This document shows positions 32,420 to 40,187 of a DNA stretch of 43,631 bases, one piece after another. Positions within the stretch are counted from its first letter, which is position 1. The number at the start of each line of letters is the position of its first letter. Position numbers and translations under genes: made by a program. Under the pieces are notes generated by a model, which saw only the letters and a program-made list of their open reading frames with translations, was not told the DNA's origin and did not search any database. Source of the stretch: a bacterium (GTDB lineage Bacteria; Latescibacterota; Latescibacteria; Latescibacterales; Latescibacteraceae); NCBI GenBank assembly GCA_021372535.1, contig JAJFUH010000037.1, positions 1 to 43,631 of the forward strand. The letters run 5' to 3'.

Positions 32420-34147
32420 CTAATTGTTTTTACGGGTCTTACGCATATTTTTCATCGTGAGAGCCATGTTAACCTCACTCGTGGAAATTCCCAGTTTCCG
32501 GGCTATATCACGGGGAGATCCTCCCTCGGACCGGAGTTCGTAAATTGCATGGTTCAGCTGACTCGAATCCATGAAATCCTCTTCCTCGCTCGCTACTTCC
32601 TGAACAAGCTGATCCATGCGCCGCGCCCGCACCGCGACAATAAGCTCCACCTCGGTCTGAGTGAGATCGGCTGCCCTGGCTATCTCGGCAATGCCCCGTC
32701 CCTCTCTGTACATGCGTGTCACGAGCGCTTTAACTTCCTCTGTGATGGCATCGGACCTGCTCTCGAACGATGGCAGCCGCGCCGGGGCTTCATACGGTTC
32801 CTCGACTGGTTCCTCGGCCGGCGTTGCAGCAGGTTCGACCGGTTCGGCCTCTTTATGATCCGTTTCCCGTGGGGATTCCGAGACCATCTCGATTTCACTG
32901 GTTATTGAACGGTATTCCCGAAGAGCGGCTTCCTCGTTTTCCTCGAACTCCTCGCTTCTCCCGGCCCGCTCGTCCAGAAGACGTTCGATCTCCGCGGTGA
33001 AGGTAAGATCGATTTTCGACTTCGCCCGTCTGCGAATCCAGATCACTGCCCATGTTATCAATCCCAGAAGCAGTACTGCCGCGGCGAAAAGTCCATATAC
33101 GCCGTACCGCAGATCCTTATTGAAACGCGCTTCGAAATCCGCCGCGGGAGCGGTTCCCCCCTGCCCTGTTTCGCCAGCGCCTGCGACAGTTGTATCGGGA
33201 ACCGTGGTGACGGCGGTCGCCTGCGCCGATGCTGCGAGTGAGTCGGCATGGGTCTTGCGGGCCTCTCTGAGACGTTTTCCCTCGGCAAGTTCTTTTTCCC
33301 TTTCCTGTGCGAGCTGGAAACGGTATTCCTCGGGAAGCATGATCGATTCAACCGTTATCGTCTTTTTATCTTTGAGCGGTTCTACGGACGCGACAAACGT
33401 TCGCCAGTCCGCCAGCGCTTGGTTTGTTTTACCATTTTTAAGCCGCGTGTAAGCGAGAAGCCCGATAGCATCCGAGAAGGTCGATGAGTCACGCAATGCG
33501 GCCAGCAGGTTTTCTTCGGCGCGATCGTTCTGTTTTTTACGGAGCCGTATATGGGCTGCATAATAGTATGAAAGAGGGCTTTCCGGATTTCTGTTTACTT
33601 CGGCATTGAACTCGGTGAGCGCGTCATCCAGACGCCCGTTCGTGAAAAGCTCGATTCCCTTCGCAAGATGGCTGGCCGATACGGCGGGTGAGACGGCGGC
33701 GGTTGGAGTTTTTACCGCCGGTTCCGGGTTTCTGGCGCCGAACACCTCGATTCGGACTGCGGATGGCTTCGCATATGTATGGGAATATGAATATGAGCCG
33801 GTGAGACGAAACACTACTTCGATCATATCCCCGGCCTGACGGGCCGACCAGCCGGACAGTATTGAATTTGCGGGTAACTTTATCCGGTCGGTGGTTTCTT
33901 TGGAATATGTGGCGCCGGGAACACGCAGGATAAGCGAACGGCCCTCGTTCTCCGTTCGAAGGGTATAGGATATGGCGCTGTCGAATCCGACCTCGATGGT
34001 CACCTGCCCTTCGCGGGAATTGAAGGAAAGATTATTGAATGCTGCGGCTGAGCACAGTGAAACCGTTGCCAGCCACCACAGGAGGGCCAGACTCACAAAA
34101 AAGACGTTTTTGCGGCAGCCGGGAAATTCACGGGTGTTCATGATCAT
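32420..34147 (-). CDS. Membrane-spanning AMIN-TPR-HTH protein
   Basis: About 575 residues from ATG 34147 (34141 and 34219 are alternatives; none has a good Shine-Dalgarno site). Signal-type helix (about 13-35); AMIN-like beta domain (about 37-135: AFNNLSFNSREGQVTIEVGF to SAVRIEVFG) of the kind that binds peptidoglycan or envelope partners; TPR-like helices (about 160-250: LFTNGRLDDALTEFNAEVNRNPESPLSYYYAA); charged linker; single membrane helix (about 348-372); then a cytoplasmic tail with two helix-turn-helix-like units, RGIAEIARAADLTQTEVELIV (about 485-505) and GSPRDIARKLGISTSEVNMAL (about 545-565). The tail resembles DUF2802/DUF6115-type motifs. It could link envelope sensing to DNA binding, or use the HTH for protein contact. 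First-to-last gene order suggests an operon with the two small genes upstream. Confidence 0.75.
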   Translation of the reverse strand: MIMNTREFPGCRKNVFFVSLALLWWLATVSLCSAAAFNNLSFNSREGQVTIEVGFDSAISYTLRTENEGRSLILRVPGATYSKETTDRIKLPANSILSGWSARQAGDMIEVVFRLTGSYSYSHTYAKPSAVRIEVFGARNPEPAVKTPTAAVSPAVSASHLAKGIELFTNGRLDDALTEFNAEVNRNPESPLSYYYAAHIRLRKKQNDRAEENLLAALRDSSTFSDAIGLLAYTRLKNGKTNQALADWRTFVASVEPLKDKKTITVESIMLPEEYRFQLAQEREKELAEGKRLREARKTHADSLAASAQATAVTTVPDTTVAGAGETGQGGTAPAADFEARFNKDLRYGVYGLFAAAVLLLGLITWAVIWIRRRAKSKIDLTFTAEIERLLDERAGRSEEFEENEEAALREYRSITSEIEMVSESPRETDHKEAEPVEPAATPAEEPVEEPYEAPARLPSFESRSDAITEEVKALVTRMYREGRGIAEIARAADLTQTEVELIVAVRARRMDQLVQEVASEEEDFMDSSQLNHAIYELRSEGGSPRDIARKLGISTSEVNMALTMKNMRKTRKNN

Positions 34148-34344
34148 AGGAGCGGTGAACCGTTCCCCGGGATAATCTTTTTTTCCGCTTTTTTTATTCA
34201 CTGAATATACCATTTTCATGCATGGTGAACGATACCGTTTGTGGTTATTATTACACCGTCGATTAAACGGTGGCATCCGACCGTTTCATACCGTGGGCTG
34301 CCCGGTGATGAAATACCGGCAATAAGTTCGTCCAGTTCTATCGT

Positions 34345-34749
34345 TTATTTGTTGATTTTTTTATAGAGCATGTCAAGCTCTTTTTCCATGAGCTCCAGCC
34401 GTTCGTTCTGACGTTCAATTATCTCCTTGAGCATACCTATCTTCTGATCCCAGTTCAGCTGATTTTTTTCGAGGTTGAGAAAGCGGATCTCAAGGGGATG
34501 ATTTTTATTCACCCGGTCGATATTGATATCCGCGGGAACATGCTGTACGGGAAGAGGAACGTGTGGTTTTTCAGGACCCGGAAGAATATTCCCTTCAACC
34601 GGGGCAGTATCCTTCGCTTCCTGTTTTTCCGGGATTATCGGTTTATCCGGCGCTTTCGGTTTATTTGAAACGGGCGTCTTTTGAGGACTGACAAACTGGA
34701 AAGGATTATTAACCAGAGAATCAAGGTCCATGTTATCGGAATTGTTCAT
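34345..34749 (-). CDS. Proline-rich coiled-coil protein
   Basis: 134 residues from ATG 34749, with GGAGAG 7 bases upstream. The middle is low-complexity and proline/lysine-rich (KPKAPDKPIIPEKQE), the C-terminus a coiled coil (EIRFLNLEKNQLNWDQKIGML, IERQNERLELMEKELDMLYKKI). No signal or membrane segment, so probably cytoplasmic. It sits between the gene at 34806 and the AMIN-TPR-HTH gene, all in one direction with short gaps. A role in connecting these two proteins is plausible but only by context. Confidence 0.6.
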   Translation of the reverse strand: MNNSDNMDLDSLVNNPFQFVSPQKTPVSNKPKAPDKPIIPEKQEAKDTAPVEGNILPGPEKPHVPLPVQHVPADINIDRVNKNHPLEIRFLNLEKNQLNWDQKIGMLKEIIERQNERLELMEKELDMLYKKINK

Positions 34750-34805
34750 ATCAATTCTCTCCGGGTTAATTATTATTTCACCTGTGTTTCCGGACAGTGT
34801 ACAGG

Positions 34806-35528
34806 TCACAGTTTCTCAAGCAGATGAGCAATTTTCCGGGCATGTTCAATGCGTTTTACTTTCAGCTGTCCGGTTTCCGAAGCCTGGCCATTACTGCCCG
34901 GTGCATTACCGGAAAGAGAAGTTTCCTCTATCAGATCAAATTCCTCGGAAATATCTGAATTATCATTTTTGCCGGCATCAGGAGATGTTTTAAGGCCGTT
35001 TACGGTTTCTGCGGAACCTTTTTTTTGCGGAATAAAGGTTCCCATCTCCTCCCTGTGTGAATGCTTTTTCCACTTTGTTTTTGTTTTGGGACGTTTCCAC
35101 GCATATTTTAAATAAAGATACACGCTGAGAAACAATATCAGGCAGGAAAGCAGAATGGACAGGAAGTTACGCGACAGAACATACGTGTAGAATGTCGATT
35201 TTTTATTTTGTTCGACAACACGCTTGGTATCGGTCGCGGTCTGTGTTTTTTCCTCTTTGATCGTATCGACAACCGGTACGGCTTTTTTGTATTTATTTTC
35301 CTGTGCCTCTGCCGGTGAAGGTAACACGGCTGTTCCCCACAGTGCATTCATACGGCAGCCGTATCTGAGCAATACCGATGGAACGGTATGTGTCCCGATG
35401 GAAGCCGCATCGAGACGGGATGACAGTAATCCCCTGTGCGCGGATGAATCGAATGCTTCTCCGCCCTCTATAGCCAGTGCCGCGGCGAGACCGATGAGCA
35501 AAAAGCCGGTATACTGTCGAATATTCAT
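34806..35528 (-). CDS. Single-pass membrane protein with long acidic tail
   Basis: 240 residues. Signal peptide or anchor (about 5-25: YTGFLLIGLAAALAIEGGEAF), a periplasmic-type region to about 115 that includes a lone cysteine, then a membrane helix (about 120-142: FLSILLSCLILFLSVYLYLKYAW) and a basic stop-transfer run (KRPKTKTKWKK). The last 95 residues are polar with SEEFDLIEETSLS, ending VKRIEHARKIAHLLEKL. The topology parallels the neighbouring AMIN-TPR-HTH protein: outside domain, one helix, cytoplasmic tail. No family recognised. It is the first gene of the three-gene minus-strand group. Confidence 0.6.
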   Translation of the reverse strand: MNIRQYTGFLLIGLAAALAIEGGEAFDSSAHRGLLSSRLDAASIGTHTVPSVLLRYGCRMNALWGTAVLPSPAEAQENKYKKAVPVVDTIKEEKTQTATDTKRVVEQNKKSTFYTYVLSRNFLSILLSCLILFLSVYLYLKYAWKRPKTKTKWKKHSHREEMGTFIPQKKGSAETVNGLKTSPDAGKNDNSDISEEFDLIEETSLSGNAPGSNGQASETGQLKVKRIEHARKIAHLLEKL

Positions 35529-35720
35529 GGAATTACCCGCATCTGTCCGTTACCCGCAGAGGAATCGCTCTATACCTTGCAGATAGTATACTCAAGATAA
35601 CCGTTCCGCACAAGATTTAAAAGCCGTGAGAAAAAACACCACCGGCAGGCCATAAAAGGAGCCGGGCTGACAAGAGCCGGGGTGAAATGTCAGGTGGTAT
35701 ACCATGGCAGGGGGAGATGG

Positions 35721-36185
35721 CTATTTTCTAAGGGCCTTGGTCAATTCCGCTTTCAGAAGCTCGATAAGCATATTGGCGCGGGCAAGTTTTATTCCGAGGC
35801 TGTACACAAGGTTTTTGCTGATTTTATTATAAACTTCCGGATGTTCTTCGCCGAGCCGTTCCAGATGATTGATATTCAATACAACGATCCAGCTCTCCTC
35901 GCGGGCGACGGCAAGTGCTGTCCTCTTGATTGTGTTGATCATCGCCAGCTCGCCGAACGCCTCACCCTTCGAGACACGGTAGAGCGGGATTCCCTTGAGA
36001 GAAACGATATCGACGCTCCCTTCCACAAGCACATATACTTCCCTCGTTTGGTTGTCACGGTCGGTTATGACATCGCCTTTCTGAAAACACACTTTATTGA
36101 TTATTTTCATAATCTCCTGTAATTCCATGGGATTAAGGTCTTTGAAAAGATTTATTTTTTCAAGGCCCCAGACTGCCTTTGCCAT
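35721..36185 (-). CDS. Cyclic-nucleotide-binding domain protein
   Basis: 154 residues from ATG 36185, which has GGGAG 8 bases upstream; the longer frame is not supported. It is a single CAP-like domain: LFKDLNPMELQEIMKIINKVCFQKGDVITDRD, VYVLVEGSVDIVS, and the phosphate-binding cassette GEAFGELAMINTIKRTALAVA with the conserved FGE and an R-T pair. A helical tail of about 35 residues follows, with no winged-helix DNA-binding domain as in Crp. It may act as a cAMP- or c-di-GMP-type sensor in trans. It is separated by 190 bases from the membrane gene downstream and may be first in the same operon. Confidence 0.82.
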   Translation of the reverse strand: MAKAVWGLEKINLFKDLNPMELQEIMKIINKVCFQKGDVITDRDNQTREVYVLVEGSVDIVSLKGIPLYRVSKGEAFGELAMINTIKRTALAVAREESWIVVLNINHLERLGEEHPEVYNKISKNLVYSLGIKLARANMLIELLKAELTKALRK

Positions 36186-36429
36186 CGGATTGCTCCCTCT
36201 GACAGTATTTGAGTCAAAGATTACCCCGATGCGTACGTCGGGGTGAAACGAAAGACTACCCGGCCTCCCGGAACTCACGCTCTTTCTCCAGGCTTTCAAA
36301 GAGAGAGGGAGTTAAACAGCGGCGGGGATGAGTTTTTTATCCGCGATACCTCGCTGCCCTGCTCCGGAGGAATTACATACCAGATTTATTATAGCATCAA
36401 TTTGTCTGATAAACAAGCTGTTATATTAG

Positions 36430-36461
36430 TGCTCCGGCGATGACGTAAAATCACCGGAGCA
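36430..36461. terminator. Hairpin GCTCCGG...CCGGAGC
   Basis: TGCTCCGG and CCGGAGCA pair perfectly around a loop that also holds GAT/ATC pairs. It lies 37 bases past the stop of the minus-strand outer-membrane gene. On that strand the next bases are CTAATATAAC, so any terminator action is not of the T-run type. Confidence 0.5.
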
Positions 36462-36497
36462 ATTAATTACATGTTTATCGAATGGAATAACAGGTTG

Positions 36498-37025
36498 TCA
36501 GAAATACCAGTTAAATGAAAATCCCTCGACAACGCTGATTTTATTGCCAAACGTCGATATTATCGTAGTACCGTCATCTGAGTTGTCAATATCATCGCCG
36601 ATCAGCTTCAAGGCAATACCAAATCTTGTTGTAACGCTCAGATTTTTGATCAGGAAAATTTCCGGCTCCAGACCTGCGGCAAAGGTGAAATCGATCTGAG
36701 AGTCATCATCCTTGTCATAATTCCCGAAAACATCGAGCATCGCGCTGCCGAATCCGTTCAGATTTCCCCTTTCGTGTTCCCAGACGCTTTTAAAGACAGT
36801 CAGGCCGAGATAGACATCCGTTTTTGTCTCTGCCCTCTCATTCTTGGGAGAATCGAACATAATGCCTGCTGCGGCTCCGAAACCGAGACCGCTTGCTGTA
36901 ATTGCCCTGAAACTGATACCCTGGACATCGCCATCCCAGCCTATTGACCTTTTTGTCGGCGTTTCCCCGTAAGCAGCAGCGACCGTAAAAAGTGCGATCA
37001 ACCCAATAACCGGAATCTTTTTCAC
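36498..37025 (-). CDS. Small outer-membrane beta-barrel protein
   Basis: 175 residues from a GTG at 37025, placed 6 bases after AGGAGG; the ATG 4 bases earlier meets an immediate stop. Signal peptide (about 1-20: KKIPVIGLIALFTVAAAYG). The mature chain alternates in strands of about 10 residues (GISFRAITASGLGFGAAAGIMF, KTDVYLGLTVFKSVW, IDFTFAAGLEPEIFLI, LSVTTRFGIALKLIG) and ends in GFSFNWYF, a typical barrel terminus with an aromatic last residue. An eight-stranded barrel fits the size. Function unknown. Alone, between the cyclic-nucleotide gene and the gene-free region 37026-37649. Confidence 0.7.
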   Translation of the reverse strand: MKKIPVIGLIALFTVAAAYGETPTKRSIGWDGDVQGISFRAITASGLGFGAAAGIMFDSPKNERAETKTDVYLGLTVFKSVWEHERGNLNGFGSAMLDVFGNYDKDDDSQIDFTFAAGLEPEIFLIKNLSVTTRFGIALKLIGDDIDNSDDGTTIISTFGNKISVVEGFSFNWYF

Positions 37026-37226
37026 ATCGCGCCTCCTTTTTTCATGAAAAACCCGGACGATCACATCTAAAATCACCTCCGCTATATATTAATAAGACAT
37101 GCTTCTGAAAGACAAGGTTAAAAGGCATTGCGCCGATCCCTCATAGGGTATGTTAGTTATATATTATAATTGTATAACTATTTGTTATTCTGTCGCATAG
37201 AGTATCAGTTGCGCTAAAGAAAAGCA

Positions 37227-37256
37227 TTGACAAAATATCTCCCGACATTATATTAT
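37227..37256 (+). promoter_or_regulatory. Candidate promoter
   Basis: TTGACA (37227-37232) and TATTAT (37251-37256) with an 18-base spacer, about 390 bases before the outer-membrane gene at 37650. The distance makes the link uncertain. The rest of 37026-37649 holds only AT-rich sequence, with an AGTTATA...TATAACT inverted repeat near 37151-37174. Confidence 0.35.
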
Positions 37257-37649
37257 AGGTGATTATTGATAAAATAATAAGGATTCTGTTGTTCGATAAC
37301 TCGGAACAAGTGTGTTTTATAATTTCTGAGCCGTACATTCGAACATCGTTCCGGCTTTCCCGGTATAAACTGTCAGACGGTCTTTTTTAGAGGTATGGAA
37401 AGGAAAAATCCCTGAGATGTCAAGTCTTTTTTATATAAATCATGAGCTTACATTGTTTATTTTCTTATTTTACCATGGTTGTTCAAGGGTACTTCCTTGG
37501 TTTGTGAAGAATGACACCATTATTCCGTATAAGAAAGGAGGGAGGCTGTCGATAGAGTAATTCATAGTCTTATGGGAAAGATTATGTAGTGGAAAAGGTT
37601 GGTTGATTGATTTTTCACAATCATGTACTTTTTCAGACTGGGGATTATA

Positions 37650-38507
37650 ATGAAAAAACTATCGATCGTTATTCTGGCTCTTTTTGGTGTTTTTCTTTTA
37701 TCATCAACCGTGTTTGCCTGGGATGATCTCATCCGTTGCGAGTCCGGCGCCACAATAGCTGAGCCGGGAACCATGGCGGGAAATATCGGGATTCGGTATG
37801 GCTCCTCGAGCGATATGTATGACAAGGACAGCGAGAAACAGGAACTTGCCGATACCGGGACCGAAATCCGTATCCCTCTCTGGGCAGACTACGTCGTTAT
37901 GAACAATCTCAAGGCTTTTGCCATTGTTCCCATTGTCTCCATGAACAAATACCTCTCCGTTGACGGTAAAGACAACACCGGTATCGGCGATATCTGGCTC
38001 GGCGCCAAATATGCCGTGATGCCCGAGGGTCTCCTTACTGTCCGCGGCGCTCTCGATCTTCCTGTGGGAAGCGATGAAAAAGGCCTCGGGAACGCCGGAG
38101 GTTTCGGCATCGATATTGCCGCGCTGACCAGCAAAAAGATGGATAAAATAGGCCTCAGCGGAGGACTCGGCGTCCGCTGGAATGCTGAGGGTCCTGAAAA
38201 AGCTCTTATCACTAAATTCCAGCCCGGAATAGGCTTCTATCTTAACGGCATGGCATCCTATGCTGTCACCGAACAGATTCCTGCCTGGCTCAACCTGACC
38301 TATTTCAATCAGGGTGACGGCAAGTCTGATGGCAACGATGCTAAAGACACCACGGTGAACTGGCTCGAGATAGCTGTCGGAGCGGGATACAAAATTTCCG
38401 ACCAGCTCCATGCCATCGGTGAAATCGAGTACAAAGTCACGGGAACAAACACCCAGGCTGATTTCGGAATTTCCGTTGTGCTCGGTTACAGACTTCCGAT
38501 GAAATAA
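37650..38507 (+). CDS. Outer-membrane transporter-like beta-barrel
   Basis: 285 residues from ATG 37650. Signal peptide (about 1-23, ending STVFAWD). The chain is a succession of amphipathic strands: MAGNIGIRYGSSSDMYD, LWADYVVMNNLKAFAIVPI, GIGDIWLGAKYAVMPEGLLTVRGALDLPVG, ISVVLGYRLPMK at the end. GIGDIWLGAKY and the following strands are shared with the MetA/phenol-degradation-type outer-membrane families, whose members move hydrophobic substrates, but the name is only by similarity. GGGG lies 7 bases before the ATG. Strong terminator follows. Likely monocistronic. Confidence 0.72.
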   Translation: MKKLSIVILALFGVFLLSSTVFAWDDLIRCESGATIAEPGTMAGNIGIRYGSSSDMYDKDSEKQELADTGTEIRIPLWADYVVMNNLKAFAIVPIVSMNKYLSVDGKDNTGIGDIWLGAKYAVMPEGLLTVRGALDLPVGSDEKGLGNAGGFGIDIAALTSKKMDKIGLSGGLGVRWNAEGPEKALITKFQPGIGFYLNGMASYAVTEQIPAWLNLTYFNQGDGKSDGNDAKDTTVNWLEIAVGAGYKISDQLHAIGEIEYKVTGTNTQADFGISVVLGYRLPMK

Positions 38508-38528
38508 TATAAACGCATACTATTATAC

Positions 38529-38570
38529 TTTTAACAGGGCCCGAAAAGACATCGGACCCTGTTTTGTTTT
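38529..38570 (+). terminator. Rho-independent terminator
   Basis: AACAGGG-c-CCGA pairs with TCGG-a-CCCTGTT around an AAAGACA-type loop, followed by TTGTTTTTG. About 25 bases after the stop of the outer-membrane gene. Confidence 0.85.
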
Positions 38571-38662
38571 TGAATTACAAATGTTTTTGCTCTATACAAT
38601 CAAAGAAGGGGCCTGCTCCCCTTGTGCCTTCTGCCTCGTAATTACATCTCTCGCATAATACC

Positions 38663-38691
38663 TTGACTTAACTCTCGGAGAAAATTATATT
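38663..38691 (+). promoter_or_regulatory. Promoter of the methyltransferase-like gene
   Basis: TTGACT (38663-38668), a 17-base spacer, TATATT (38686-38691), 28 bases before the ATG at 38720. Near-consensus with ideal spacing. Confidence 0.7.
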
Positions 38692-38719
38692 TGTGCCATT
38701 CTGAAGGAAGAGATATCCG

Positions 38720-39247
38720 ATGAAGAACAAGAATACATTACGCATTCCCATCGGCTTTGCCGCCGGTGCGCTGTTTCTCTGGATAGCCGACCCGGAACCA
38801 CGGAGTTACGCCGCCGGTGCGCTGTTCATGATACTTGGTGAAGCGGTGCGGTTTATCAGCGCGGGAACCCTCATCAAATTCGAGGGAGTTACCCGGAACG
38901 GCATCTATGGCTTTACGCGGAATCCTCTCTATACAGGCTCTTTTCTGATCGGTGCCGGCGCCTGTATCATGAGCCGCAGCATCATATTCACCGTCCTCTT
39001 CCTCGCCCTCTTTCCGATAACTTATTTCCGTGTCATCAGACGGGAGGAATCCTATCTCGTGGGGCGGTACGGCGAAGAATACGAACGGTATCTCAGGGAG
39101 GTGCCCCGCTTCTGGTCCGGACGGCTCAATATCGGTGAAATACTCAGGGAAAGCTCACCGTTCCTTGCGGTAAAAAACCGGGAGCTCCGTGCCGTCTCCG
39201 GGGTGATTGCTGTCCTCGCCATCATGGCAGTCAAGATGTTTCTCTGA
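38720..39247 (+). CDS. Isoprenylcysteine/phospholipid methyltransferase-like membrane protein
   Basis: 175 residues with four or five hydrophobic helices. The signature of the ICMT/PEMT family is clear: GVTRNGIYGFTRNPLYTGSFLIGAGACI, then REESYLVGRYGEEYERYLREVPRFW, where the RNP-Y and EE residues form the SAM-binding site in solved relatives. Bacterial members methylate varied lipids or small hydrophobic molecules; the substrate is unknown here. AAGGAAGAG lies just upstream. The final helix ends at the C-terminus (VIAVLAIMAVKMFL). Monocistronic between a terminator and the convergent gene at 39333. Confidence 0.82.
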   Translation: MKNKNTLRIPIGFAAGALFLWIADPEPRSYAAGALFMILGEAVRFISAGTLIKFEGVTRNGIYGFTRNPLYTGSFLIGAGACIMSRSIIFTVLFLALFPITYFRVIRREESYLVGRYGEEYERYLREVPRFWSGRLNIGEILRESSPFLAVKNRELRAVSGVIAVLAIMAVKMFL

Positions 39248-39332
39248 GCCGGTATCCTTTCTGCACGGGCATCGTATTTTCCTCTGCGCGAAGCTTTTAC
39301 GGATACTCTTCTCCCCTTCTCCCTTACCTGTT

Positions 39333-39917
39333 CTATGTCGATGAGTTTGAAAAAACACCGTCGCTTACATCGTGCATATCCGGTCGCCCGGAATCGGTAA
39401 TCCTGATGAGATACTCCTTCGAGGGAATGTCCGGCACATCCCAGATGTACGAACCCGCCGGTCCGTCCGCCTCGGCCTCGATGAGCCGCCAGTTACGGCC
39501 GTTATTTGTGGAAAATTCAAGCCTGACTTTCTTAATGCCCACCGAAGTCCATCGAATGTGAATCTTCGAACCGGCGAAAATCGCTTCCCCGCCGTTGGGA
39601 TATTCGAGGTGCAGGTATACGGACGACAGTCCGGCTTCGATACGGGATTTCTTCCCCGCTTTTATTGATACCGTTAATGTGAGATTCTTATAGTCCGGGT
39701 GCGATACGGTCACAGGGAAGTTGATACCCTCCGGGATATGTTCTATCACGAAGCATCCGGCTCTGTCCGTTATGGCTGTGAGGATGTCGAGCCCCACGGG
39801 AACCGTGATGGTGGCTCCCGGCAGTATATGCTTTGTTGTATCGTCGGTTACCGTCCCGGAGAGAATACCGGCGCTCTCTTCGCTTATGACTGTTCCGGTG
39901 GAATGCGGGATGATCAT
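39333..39917 (-). CDS. Secreted carboxypeptidase-regulatory-like and beta-sandwich protein
   Basis: At least 194 residues. Residues about 15-95 are a carboxypeptidase-regulatory-like fold (AGILSGTVTDDTTKHILPGATITV, TDRAGCFVIEHIPEGINFPVTVSHPDYK). A second beta domain follows (LEYPNGGEAIFAGSKIHIRWTSVGIKKVRLEFSTNNGRNWRLIEA, then YIWDVPD), common in secreted FCB-group proteins. The ATG at 39917 leaves no signal peptide, but the open frame continues upstream through a signal-like stretch (TVIAAVVLIMIIP) to a CTG at 39983, placed 5 bases after a perfect AAGGAG. A non-ATG start is therefore likely. The stop of the upstream kinase lies only 27 bases before that CTG, so the two are probably co-transcribed. 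The 5' end is duplicated at 43343-43425. Confidence 0.7.
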   Translation of the reverse strand: MIIPHSTGTVISEESAGILSGTVTDDTTKHILPGATITVPVGLDILTAITDRAGCFVIEHIPEGINFPVTVSHPDYKNLTLTVSIKAGKKSRIEAGLSSVYLHLEYPNGGEAIFAGSKIHIRWTSVGIKKVRLEFSTNNGRNWRLIEAEADGPAGSYIWDVPDIPSKEYLIRITDSGRPDMHDVSDGVFSNSST

Positions 39918-39926
39918 GATCAGTAC

Positions 39927-40187
39927 GACTGCTGCGATTACTGTCGCTCGTGCGGAACGTATTGTGGCGTATCCTGTTATCAGAGGGACTCCTTGGTGCT
40001 TCGGGGCTGTTATGTATCGAGGACCGTTCTGACCGTACTGACCAGTTCCTTGATAGTGTAAGGTTTTGATACAAAACCCATCGCCTGCGTGTAGGTATGA
40101 ATTGTCTCGTCGCTCTGGCCGGAAGATATGATAATTTTTTTATTGCCGTTAATGGAAACCATTTCTTCGAGAAGCTCTTTACCTGAC
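39927..40187 (-). repeat. Kinase-unit duplication, copy 1 (left)
   Basis: The 3' end of the hybrid kinase (40010-40187) and the first 80 bases beyond it recur at 43343-43631. In the coding part only 1 of 178 bases differs, and that is silent; in the noncoding part about 10 of 83 differ, with a 28-base insertion in the right copy. Confidence 0.9.
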
